A stretch of DNA of 64,000 bases from contig NZ_CP044423.1 in the NCBI RefSeq assembly GCF_008824185.1, positions 261,501-325,500 on the forward strand, written 5' to 3'. Positions within the stretch are counted from its first letter, which is position 1. Every line of letters starts with the position of its first letter. Below the pieces are notes generated by a model. That model ran no database searches. It saw only the letters and a list, made by a program, of their open reading frames with translations, and was not told the origin of the DNA. Source of the stretch: Paracoccus pantotrophus (GTDB lineage: Bacteria > Pseudomonadota > Alphaproteobacteria > Rhodobacterales > Rhodobacteraceae). This document shows, in pieces, positions 35,777 through 42,939 of the stretch. The translations under genes were made by a program, and so were the position numbers.

Positions 35777-36982
35777 ATGGCAGGACAAGGCCCCTGGGGC
35801 GGCGGCGGAGATGACGGCAAGGGCGGCAGGCAGCCGCCGCAAGGGGGCGGCCAGCCCCCGTGGGGCAGTCCGGGCGGCGGCAGGGACGACCGGCCGCAGG
35901 GTCCGCGCCGCGGCGACCAGATCCCCGAGATCGAGGAACTGGTGCGCAAGGGCCAGGACCGGCTGCGCGTGCTGATGGGCGGCAAGGGCGGTGGCGGTGG
36001 CAACCGCGGCGGCGGCCCGCGCCGGCCGCAGGGCCCGCAATTCCAGATGAGCCGCGGCACCTGGGGCATCGCCGCCTTGGCCGTGCTGGCGGTCTGGGCC
36101 TTTTCCAGCTTCTACACCGTCAAGCCCGAGGAACGCGCGGTCGAGCTGCTGTTCGGCAAGCCCGTGGGCACCGGCGAGCCGGGCCTGAACTTCGCGCCCT
36201 GGCCCGTCGTCACCGCCGAGGTGGTGCAGGTCTCGGGCGAGCGGACCACGGAAATCGGCACCGGCCGCGCCGGGCCGATGGATTCGGGGCTGATGCTGAC
36301 CCGCGACCAGAACATCGTGGACATGGCCTATCAGGTGGTCTGGAACATCTCGGACCCCGAGAAATTCCTGTTCAACCTGGCCGATCCCGACGACACCATC
36401 CGCGCCGTCTCGGAATCCGCCATGCGCGACATCGTGGCGCGTTCGGAACTGGCGCCGATCCTGAACCGCGACCGCGGCGCCATCGCCGACGACCTGAAGC
36501 TGGCGGTGCAGAACACGCTGAACGACTACGAGGCCGGGATCAACGTGCTGCGCGTCAACCTGGACCGCGCCGACCCGCCGCGCGAGGTGATCGACAGCTT
36601 CCGCGAGGTGCAGGCCGCCCAGCAGGAACGCGACCGGCTGGAGAAAGAGGCCGACGCCTATGCCAACCGCGTGCTGGCCAGCGCCCGAGGCGAGGCCGCC
36701 GCCGTGATCGAACGCGCCGAGGCCTATCGCGCCGAGGCGGTGAACAACGCCGAGGGCGAGGCGGCGCGCTTCAATTCGGTCTATGACGAATATGTCAAGG
36801 CGCCGGAGGTCACGCGCCGCCGGATGTATCTGGAAACCATGGAAAAGGTTCTGGGCGGGGTGAACAAGGTCATCCTGGACGGCGAGGCCGGGCAGGGCGT
36901 GGTGCCCTATCTGCCGCTGGATCAGCTGCGCAGCGGGGCCTCGGGCTCCGGCAACACCAATACCGGCGGGGGGAACCAGTGA
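35777..36982 (+). CDS. hflK: FtsH protease modulator HflK
   Basis: A 401-residue SPFH-domain membrane protein that forms, with HflC, a periplasmic cage around the FtsH protease and controls turnover of membrane proteins. A Gly/Pro-rich N-terminal region (PWGGGGDDGKGG) of about 90 residues precedes one membrane helix (about 95-112) and the SPFH domain (FYTVKPEERAVELLFGKPVG). A helical stretch (VQAAQQERDRLEKEADAYAN) and a Gly/Asn tail follow. The stop overlaps the hflC start (TGATG). Confidence 0.95.
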   Translation: MAGQGPWGGGGDDGKGGRQPPQGGGQPPWGSPGGGRDDRPQGPRRGDQIPEIEELVRKGQDRLRVLMGGKGGGGGNRGGGPRRPQGPQFQMSRGTWGIAALAVLAVWAFSSFYTVKPEERAVELLFGKPVGTGEPGLNFAPWPVVTAEVVQVSGERTTEIGTGRAGPMDSGLMLTRDQNIVDMAYQVVWNISDPEKFLFNLADPDDTIRAVSESAMRDIVARSELAPILNRDRGAIADDLKLAVQNTLNDYEAGINVLRVNLDRADPPREVIDSFREVQAAQQERDRLEKEADAYANRVLASARGEAAAVIERAEAYRAEAVNNAEGEAARFNSVYDEYVKAPEVTRRRMYLETMEKVLGGVNKVILDGEAGQGVVPYLPLDQLRSGASGSGNTNTGGGNQ

Positions 36983-38082
36983 TGAACCGTGCAATCTCGC
37001 TTCTGGCGCTGCCCTTCCTGGTCGTGGTCGCGGTCCTGGTGATCTCGGCGCTCTATATCGTCGACGTGCGCGAAAAGGCCCTTGTCCTGCGCTTCGGCGA
37101 GGTGGTCGAGGTGCGCGAGGAACCGGGCCTGGGCATCAAGGTGCCCTTCCTGGACAACGTGGTGAAATACGATGCCCGCATCCTCGGTCTGCCGACCCCG
37201 CCGATGGAGGTCACGCCGCTGGACGACCGCCGCCTGGTGGTCGATGCCTTCGCGCGCTGGCAGATCACCGACGTGGTGCAGTTCCGCCGCGCCGTGGGCG
37301 CCGGCGGCATCGAATTCGCGCAGCGCCGGCTGGAGCCGATCGTGACCAACGCGATCCGGCAGGTGCTGGGCTCGGTACCCTCGACCACGGTGCTGTCGGA
37401 CGACCGCACGCCGCTGATGAACCGCATCCGCGACCTGGCGCGTGACGACGCCCGCGACCTGGGCATCCGGGTCATCGACGTGCGCCTGACCCGGACCGAC
37501 CTGCCCGAGCAGAACCTGACCGCGACCTATGCCCGGATGCGGGCCGAACGCGAGCGCGAGGCCGCCGACGAGATCGCCCGCGGTGGCGAGGCCGCGCAGC
37601 GCGTCCGCGCCGCTGCCGACCGCACCGTGGTCGAGCTGACCTCCGAGGCGCGCAAGCGTGCCGAGGTGGTGCGCGGCGAGGCCGATGCCCGCCGCAACGC
37701 CATCTATGCCGAGGCTTTCGGCCGCGATCCCGAGTTCTTTGCCTTCACCCGCTCGATGACCTCCTATGAGCGGGCGCTGAAGGGCGAGAACAGCTCGCTG
37801 GTGATCCAGCCGCAGGGCGAGTTCTTCGACTACCTGCGCAATGACGGCGCGGACCGGGCCAATCCGGTGCCGGTGCCCCGGCCGGCCTCCACCCCTGCCG
37901 CATCGGACGAGACCGAGACCCAGGGCGCGCTGGCACCGGGCGAGGCGGTCGCCCCGACCGAGACCAATCGCGAGGGCGAACCGCTGGGCGCCGGCGCCGG
38001 CGTGACGCTGACGCCGCTGCCGGAATCGCTGGCCAGCCCGCCGCAGGAAGAGCCGGTGGTGCCGCCGGCCTCGGCCGACTGA
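36982..38082 (+). CDS. hflC: FtsH protease modulator HflC
   Basis: A 366-residue partner of HflK. One N-terminal membrane helix (about residues 6-26) is followed by the SPFH domain (YIVDVREKALVLRFGEV) and the helix RMRAEREREAADEIARGG. The last 70 residues after NDGADRANP are Pro/Glu/Thr-rich and longer than in E. coli HflC. ATG at 36982 overlaps the hflK stop. The usual third gene of this alphaproteobacterial operon, a DegP-type protease, does not follow; a terminator does. Confidence 0.95.
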   Translation: MNRAISLLALPFLVVVAVLVISALYIVDVREKALVLRFGEVVEVREEPGLGIKVPFLDNVVKYDARILGLPTPPMEVTPLDDRRLVVDAFARWQITDVVQFRRAVGAGGIEFAQRRLEPIVTNAIRQVLGSVPSTTVLSDDRTPLMNRIRDLARDDARDLGIRVIDVRLTRTDLPEQNLTATYARMRAEREREAADEIARGGEAAQRVRAAADRTVVELTSEARKRAEVVRGEADARRNAIYAEAFGRDPEFFAFTRSMTSYERALKGENSSLVIQPQGEFFDYLRNDGADRANPVPVPRPASTPAASDETETQGALAPGEAVAPTETNREGEPLGAGAGVTLTPLPESLASPPQEEPVVPPASAD

Positions 38083-38107
38083 TCCGCGTAACGAACGGCA
38101 CAAAAGG

Positions 38108-38139
38108 AAAGGCGGGACGCATCCACGTCCCGCCTTTTT
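38108..38139. terminator. Bidirectional rho-independent terminator
   Basis: AAAGGCGGGACG pairs with CGTCCCGCCTTT around a 6-base loop and is followed by TTTTT on the plus strand. On the minus strand it is followed by TTCCTTTTG. It separates hflC from the convergent AI-2E-family gene and can serve both. Confidence 0.9.
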
Positions 38140-38167
38140 CATGTCCCGCCTTTCATTCAGGCGCCGG

Positions 38168-39358
38168 TCACTCCAGCCCGATGAGCTTGCTGTCCTGGCG
38201 CTGTTCCTCTTCGGAAAGTTCGCGCTGCCATTCCCGCCAGATCGAGACCAGCAGCGCCATCAGCACCGGGCCGACGAACAGCCCGACGATGCCCATGGTC
38301 TTGACCCCGCCGATCAGGCCGAAAAACGTGGGCAGGAACGGCAGCTTGACCGGGCCGCCGACCAGGACCGGGCGGATGGTCTTGTCCACCACGAACAGCT
38401 CGCAGGTGCCCCAGATGAACAGCGCCGCCCCCTCGACGGGCGAGCCGCTGGCCACCAGATAGGCCGAGACCAGGGTGAAGGACAGCGGCGCCCCGCCGGG
38501 GATCAGCGCCATGAAGCCGGTGATGACCCCGAAGGTCACCGGCGAGGGCACGCCGGCCAGCCAATAGGCGACGCCCAGGATCACCCCCTCGCCGATGGCG
38601 ATCAGCGTCATGCCGGTCACGGTCGAGCTGATGGTGGCCGGCACGACGCGGGACAGCCGGCTCCAGCGGTCGGGCAGGATGCGGCGGCCGACCTGGTCGA
38701 TCTGCGCCACGATCTTGTCGCCGTCGCGATACAGCACGAACAGCGTGATCAGCATGAACAGCAGGGTCAGCGCCAGGTGAAAGGCCAGCGTTCCCGCCGT
38801 CACCGCGCCGCGATAGATCGCGCCGATATTCGAGCCGCTGACCAGCTGCACGATCTCGCTGATGCCGCCGGGTCGGCCGATATAGGTCTGCCAGTTCTCG
38901 TCCAGCCAGTCGCCGACCTGCGGCAGTTCGACCATCCAGCCCGGCGTCGGCGCGCCCGAGCTGTTGATCAGGATGGCCCAGTTGATCCAGTCGCGCAGTT
39001 CGCGGAAGGCATAGATCAGTGCCATGGCGATGGGGATCAGCAGGAAGCAGACCAACACCAGCACCAGCAGCGTCGCCGCGCCGGTGCGGCCCAGGTTCAG
39101 CTGATGGGCCGCGCGTTCGCGCAGGGGCCAGCTGGCCAGCGCGATCACCATGGCCGCCAGCACCGGCACCAGGAAGCCGTGGAAGAAATAGATCGAGGCC
39201 GCCACGATGGCCAGCAGCAGCCAGCGCGCGGCCGAGATATTGGTCAGCAGGGGAGGCCGGTGCAGCCGCAGCCCGACCTGTTTCGGGCTCTGCCGCGGTG
39301 CGGCGGGATCGTTCAGCTCTGTCGCGGTCGTGGGTTTCGGCATTTCGCCTGTCGTCAT
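38168..39358 (-). CDS. AI-2E family transporter
   Basis: A 396-residue membrane protein of the PerM/YdiK/TqsA superfamily with about eight hydrophobic segments. Family features are the early double helix WLLLAIVAASIYFFHGFLVP, the central loop, and GFMALIPGGAPLSFTLVSAYL. Members export autoinducer-2 or act as ion exporters; specificity cannot be read. The start was set at ATG 39358 (MTTGEMPKP); 39343 (MPKP) is an alternative. Monocistronic, convergent with hflC. Confidence 0.85.
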   Translation of the reverse strand: MTTGEMPKPTTATELNDPAAPRQSPKQVGLRLHRPPLLTNISAARWLLLAIVAASIYFFHGFLVPVLAAMVIALASWPLRERAAHQLNLGRTGAATLLVLVLVCFLLIPIAMALIYAFRELRDWINWAILINSSGAPTPGWMVELPQVGDWLDENWQTYIGRPGGISEIVQLVSGSNIGAIYRGAVTAGTLAFHLALTLLFMLITLFVLYRDGDKIVAQIDQVGRRILPDRWSRLSRVVPATISSTVTGMTLIAIGEGVILGVAYWLAGVPSPVTFGVITGFMALIPGGAPLSFTLVSAYLVASGSPVEGAALFIWGTCELFVVDKTIRPVLVGGPVKLPFLPTFFGLIGGVKTMGIVGLFVGPVLMALLVSIWREWQRELSEEEQRQDSKLIGLE

Positions 39359-39555
39359 GGTCCCGATCCTGGCAGGGGACGGGGTAGTGCCCGCCCTGCC
39401 GTAACGAGATAACATCTGGCCCCCGGCTGCAAGCTGGAATGCCGCCTCGGGCCCGGCCAGCCACGCATTTCGCGGCTCACGATTCTGTGGGCGGAACGAT
39501 GCCCGCCGCGCCCTGCGGGAGGTGACAGCCGCCGCCCTCCGCGCTAGTCTGGCGC

Positions 39556-39668
39556 CACCAAGGGGAGCCCCGGCAAGGGGCTGAGAAACCGCTGGCCTTA
39601 CGCAACCTGGCGACGGGCGGCGCGGTGACCCTTCGAACCTGACCCGGATCATGCCGGCGGAGGAATGG
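39556..39668 (+). ncRNA. TPP riboswitch (THI element)
   Basis: All conserved blocks of the thiamin pyrophosphate aptamer occur in order: GGGGAGCCCC, then GGGGCTGAGA at 39577-39586, then ACCCTTCGAACCTGA, then CCGGATCATGCCGGCGGAGGA. The 3' arm contains the Shine-Dalgarno sequence GGAGGA at 39659-39664, six bases before the ATG of a 25-codon ORF. Ligand binding would hide that sequence, so control is probably at translation. The gene served is tenA. Confidence 0.93.
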
Positions 39669-39670
39669 GA

Positions 39671-39748
39671 ATGATCGACCTGCCTTTTGCCGGCCTTAAC
39701 CGCAAGGCCGCCCGCAGCGACGGCCTTGCCCCAGCCATGAGGGCATGA
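39671..39748 (+). CDS. 25-residue leader ORF between TPP riboswitch and tenA
   Basis: ATG at 39671 lies six bases after the Shine-Dalgarno sequence buried in the riboswitch. The frame runs 25 codons (starting MIDLPFAGLNRK, ending APAMRA) to TGA at 39746-39748. The stop overlaps the tenA ATG as TGATG. This layout implies that ribosomes loaded under riboswitch control pass on to tenA by coupling. The peptide has no recognised family; it may instead be the stub of a lost thiamin gene. Confidence 0.55.
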   Translation: MIDLPFAGLNRKAARSDGLAPAMRA

Positions 39749-40389
39749 TGACCGAAAGCTTCTTCGAAACCCTGCGCCGGGAATGTGCGACGGAATGGTC
39801 CGCCGCCGTCGGCCACCGCTTCGTGCGCGAACTGTGCGACGGCAGCATCGCGGATGCGGTGATGGCGCGCTACCTGGTGCAGGACCACCGTTTCCTCGAC
39901 GCCTTCCTGACGCTTCTGGGCGCGGCCATCGCCTCGGCCGACCGCTTCGAATCGCGGCTGCGCTTCGGGCGCTTCGCCGGCATGGTCTCGGGCGAGGAGA
40001 ACGACTATTTCCTGCGCGCCTTCGCCGCGCTCGGCGTGGGCGAGGCGGACCGTGCCGCCATTCCCGACAGCGCGCCCATGGCGGGATTCCAGGCGCTGAT
40101 GCGCGAGGCGGCGGCGACGCGTGCCTATCCCGCCGTGCTGGCGGTGCTGAACGTGGCCGAGGGGCTTTATCTCGACTGGGCCATGCGCGCGCCCAAGCCG
40201 CTGCCCGAGAATTTCGTCCACGCCGATTGGATCACGCTGCATGACAACCCGTTCTTTCGCGATTTCGTGGGCTTCCTGCGGGATGAGTTCGACCGCGCCG
40301 GACCCGAGGCCGCAGAGCAGGCGCGGGATTTCTTCCGCCGCGCGGTCACGCTGGAACTGGCATTTTTCGACGATGCCTATGCAGTTTAG
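39748..40389 (+). CDS. tenA: TenA-family thiaminase II / thiamin salvage hydrolase
   Basis: A 213-residue all-helical TenA protein. These hydrolyse aminopyrimidine compounds such as aminomethyl-HMP to recover thiamin precursor. Motifs include MARYLVQDHRFLDAFLTLLG and the EENDYFLRAF block, ending with FFRRAVTLELAFFDDAY. The only cysteines are at residues 13 and 30, so the central active-site Cys of classic TenA is missing; the conserved Glu in NVAEGLYLDW suggests the TenA_E subclass. The second ATG (39748) has a better ribosome-binding distance than 39745. Governed by the upstream TPP riboswitch. Confidence 0.9.
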   Translation: MTESFFETLRRECATEWSAAVGHRFVRELCDGSIADAVMARYLVQDHRFLDAFLTLLGAAIASADRFESRLRFGRFAGMVSGEENDYFLRAFAALGVGEADRAAIPDSAPMAGFQALMREAAATRAYPAVLAVLNVAEGLYLDWAMRAPKPLPENFVHADWITLHDNPFFRDFVGFLRDEFDRAGPEAAEQARDFFRRAVTLELAFFDDAYAV

Positions 40390-40392
40390 CCG

Positions 40393-40878
40393 TCAGTCCT
40401 CGATGATTTCGATGTCGGGCGGGCTGCCGGGCGGCCCGCTTGCGCGATAGTCCAGCACGATGCGCGCAAGTCCGGCCGGGGCCAGCCGCTCGGATGTGTG
40501 GCGCATCTCGTCAAGGCTCCACCAGCGAAATTCGCGGATGGTGCCGGCCTCGGGGGCGTCCTGGACCGCCGGGGTGAAAGCGGCGGTCTCGATCAGGAAA
40601 TAATCCTCGGCTTGCCGCCAGCGCCGCTGGTGCAGCGTCATCGCCACGCGGCGGCGCCAGACCAGCGGGCCCAGGGCGGGCAGGGCGAACCCCAGTTCCT
40701 CGGCCAGTTCGCGGCGCAGGGTCTGTTCCGGCGTCTCGCCCGGTTCCGCGCCGCCGCCGGGGGTGATCCACCAGTCGCCGCCACCGTAATCGACCCGCAT
40801 CAGCAACACCCGGTCCTGCGGGGTCAGCAGGATGGCGCGCATGGCCTGTCTGTCGATGGTCCGCATCGTCCTTGCCAT
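40393..40878 (-). CDS. Nudix hydrolase
   Basis: A 161-residue Nudix protein. The Nudix box is intact: GGGAEPGETPEQTLRRELAEELG, seen as G-x5-E-x7-RE-x2-EE-x-G, which binds the metal for diphosphate cleavage. The strand-rich fold around it (RAILLTPQDRVLLMRVDYGG) is normal. Substrate unknown. ATG at 40878 lies right next to the terminator of the upstream gene and has no ribosome binding site; ATG 40866 is an alternative start. It ends three bases from the convergent tenA. Confidence 0.88.
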   Translation of the reverse strand: MARTMRTIDRQAMRAILLTPQDRVLLMRVDYGGGDWWITPGGGAEPGETPEQTLRRELAEELGFALPALGPLVWRRRVAMTLHQRRWRQAEDYFLIETAAFTPAVQDAPEAGTIREFRWWSLDEMRHTSERLAPAGLARIVLDYRASGPPGSPPDIEIIED

Positions 40879-40879
40879 G

Positions 40880-40917
40880 AAAAAAAGGCCCCGGCGGCGC
40901 GGTCGCGCTCCGGGGCC
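40880..40917 (-). terminator. Rho-independent terminator after FYDLN gene
   Basis: On the minus strand CCGGGGCC-type arms GGCCCCGG (40887-40894) and CCGGGGCC (40910-40917) close a 15-base loop and are followed by a run of seven T (40886-40880). It ends the FYDLN-domain gene just before the Nudix start. Confidence 0.9.
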
Positions 40918-40938
40918 TGGGTTGGTCAGGAAAGGGGG

Positions 40939-41259
40939 TTATTCGTCGTCATTGTCCGGCACGTCGGCGATGTCGTCCAGCGACATGTCGCCGTCATCGT
41001 CATCGTCCAGCAGATCGTCGTCCAGATCGCCGGTATCGGCGTCATCGTCCAGATCCTCGTCATCGGCCAGATCTGTCTGGTCCGTGTCACGCGAAGCGGT
41101 CTTTTCCGAGATCAGCGAGCGCGAGCGGCCGTTGGTCAGGCTTTCCACGGTAAATTCCGCGCCGCAGGCCGGGCAGGTCATCGGATCGTTCATCAGGTCG
41201 TAAAAGCGCGTCGCGCAATGGGGGCAAAGGCGTTTCGTGCCCCATTCCTCTTTGGGCAT
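40939..41259 (-). CDS. FYDLN acidic domain protein (TIGR02300)
   Basis: A 106-residue protein confined to alphaproteobacteria. It has two CxxC pairs forming a zinc-ribbon-like head (LCPHCATRFYDLMNDPMTC, then CPACGAEF) with the FYDL signature. A very acidic tail follows, where about half the last 45 residues are Asp (DDDLLDDDDDGD). Function unknown; a DNA- or RNA-mimic or zinc role has not been shown. Alone, with its own terminator. Confidence 0.92.
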   Translation of the reverse strand: MPKEEWGTKRLCPHCATRFYDLMNDPMTCPACGAEFTVESLTNGRSRSLISEKTASRDTDQTDLADDEDLDDDADTGDLDDDLLDDDDDGDMSLDDIADVPDNDDE

Positions 41260-41407
41260 GGTGTTCTCTTTCTGCCGCGTTCAGCTAAATCCGCTGTCCC
41301 CTGCCACAGCCGGGGCAGGCTGTCAAAGCCTTTTCCCCCTTGCGGGCGGCCGGTGGTGCGGGGGAAAGATGGGCAGAGGCACGGCCCTTCGCAAGATGGG
41401 GGAACGG

Positions 41408-42091
41408 ATGGACAGGATTCTGGTCGGTGGCGACATCCCGGTGACGCTGCGGCGCTCGGCCAGGGCGCGGCGCATGACCCTGCGCGTGGTGCGCGCGGGG
41501 GGCGAGGTGGTGCTGACCCTGCCCAGCCGCGCCAGCCTGTCGGACGGCCGCGCCTTTGCCGAATCGCGGACCGAATGGCTGCGCCAGACCCGCGCCGGGA
41601 TGCGGCCGCTTTGCGCCGTGGAACATGGCGCCCTGCTGCCGGTCGAGGGGCGCCCGCGCCGGATCGTGCCCCATGACGGGCGCCGGGTCGAGCTGTCGGA
41701 CGCGCTGTTGCTCGTGCCGCAGCGTCGCCCCGCGGGCCTGCTGGTCGAGGTCTGGCTGAAGCAGCTGGCCCAGGCGCGGCTGATCGCGGCCTGCGACCGC
41801 CATGCCGCGGCCCTGGGGCGCGGCTTCCGGGCGCTGGCGCTGCGCGATACGCGCTCGCGCTGGGGCAGCTGTACCCATGACGGGCGGCTGATGTTTTCCT
41901 GGCGGCTGGCCATGGCGCCGCCCGAGGTGCTGGACTATGTCGCCGCGCATGAGGTGGCCCATCTGCTGCACATGGACCATTCGCCCGCCTTCTGGGCCGC
42001 GACCGGCCGGCTGATGCCCGATTATGCGCGCCATCGCGACTGGCTGCGCCGGCACGGGCATGAACTGCTGGCATGGCGCTTTCGTCCCTGA
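41408..42091 (+). CDS. YgjP-like (M48/DUF45) metallopeptidase-domain protein
   Basis: A 227-residue protein of the YgjP/UPF0277 type. The zinc motif HEVAHLLHMDHSPAFW supplies two His and the catalytic Glu, and the upstream conserved block TRSRWGSCTHDGRLMFSWRL is typical of the family. The N-terminal part is strand-rich (VTLRRSARARRMTLRV). ATG at 41408 has GGGGGA at a good distance; 41396 and 41369 are in-frame alternatives. Family members are proposed peptidases; substrates are unknown. Confidence 0.85.
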   Translation: MDRILVGGDIPVTLRRSARARRMTLRVVRAGGEVVLTLPSRASLSDGRAFAESRTEWLRQTRAGMRPLCAVEHGALLPVEGRPRRIVPHDGRRVELSDALLLVPQRRPAGLLVEVWLKQLAQARLIAACDRHAAALGRGFRALALRDTRSRWGSCTHDGRLMFSWRLAMAPPEVLDYVAAHEVAHLLHMDHSPAFWAATGRLMPDYARHRDWLRRHGHELLAWRFRP

Positions 42092-42136
42092 TCGGGGCGG
42101 CTTGACGGCGCCCGGATTTGTGATCACAGATGGCGC

Positions 42137-42781
42137 ATGACAGCTTCGCGAACCTCGGAAAGTTCGGCCCATGAGCGGCTTTATCGCAACCTGCGCCAGC
42201 GCATCATGCTGGGCGAATTGCCGCCCGGCCTGCCGCTGACCCTGCGCGGCATCGCCGCCGAGCATCGCGTCTCGATGACCCCGGCGCGCGAGGCGGTGCG
42301 GCGGCTGGTGGCCGAGGGGGCGCTGTCGCTGTCCTCCTCGGGGCGGATCGCGACGCCGGAACTGTCGGTTGAGCGGATCGAGGAGCTTGCCGCGCTGCGC
42401 GGGCTGATCGAGCCGGAGCTGGCCGCCCGCGCCCTGCCGCGCGCCCACCAGGCCCTGATCGAGCGCATGGCCGTCATCAACGCCGCCATCGGCGAGGCGG
42501 CCGAGCGTCACGATGCCGTGGGCTATATCCGCACCAACCTGGAGTTCCACCGCCTGCTTTACCTGCGCGCCCAGGCCCCGGCGATGCTGGCCATCGTCGA
42601 GACGGTCTGGCTGCAGCTCGGCCCGACCATGCGGGCGCTTTACGGCCGGATGAAGCGCAATGAGCCGCCGCGCCATCACCGCATGATCCTGGCCTCGCTG
42701 CGGGCCGGGGACGAGCCGGGGCTGCGGCTTGCCGTCCGTGCGGATGTGACGCACGGGTTGCGTCATCTGGGATCGACCTAG
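42137..42781 (+). CDS. GntR-family regulator (FadR/FCD subgroup)
   Basis: A 214-residue transcription factor. The N-terminal winged helix (about residues 10-75) reads RLYRNLRQRIMLGELPPG and TPAREAVRRLVAEGALS. The C-terminal FCD ligand domain holds the metal-binding His and Asp pattern (EFHRLLYLRAQAPAMLAIVE, then HHRMILASLRAGD). The regulator lies next to the TRAP transporter operon, which converges on it, so it may control that uptake system. The effector is unknown. Confidence 0.9.
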   Translation: MTASRTSESSAHERLYRNLRQRIMLGELPPGLPLTLRGIAAEHRVSMTPAREAVRRLVAEGALSLSSSGRIATPELSVERIEELAALRGLIEPELAARALPRAHQALIERMAVINAAIGEAAERHDAVGYIRTNLEFHRLLYLRAQAPAMLAIVETVWLQLGPTMRALYGRMKRNEPPRHHRMILASLRAGDEPGLRLAVRADVTHGLRHLGST

Positions 42782-42939
42782 GCTCGGCGTGCTTGTCAGC
42801 AGGCGCCGCAAGGCGCCCGCTGGAAATGCCCTGCCTGATCTGGGGACAGCGGCGCGGCGGCGACCAGGACCGGCAGACCGTCCATGCCGGCCCTGGTGCC
42901 TTGCGGCGGATCGGGGTGCCCCGCGGCCTATTGCGCCGC

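Noticed and set aside
40878..40920. Possible small RNA from the strong hairpin between the Nudix and FYDLN genes
   Set aside because: Stem, loop and seven-T tail are explained by termination of the FYDLN gene; no promoter-like sequence is seen for an independent RNA.
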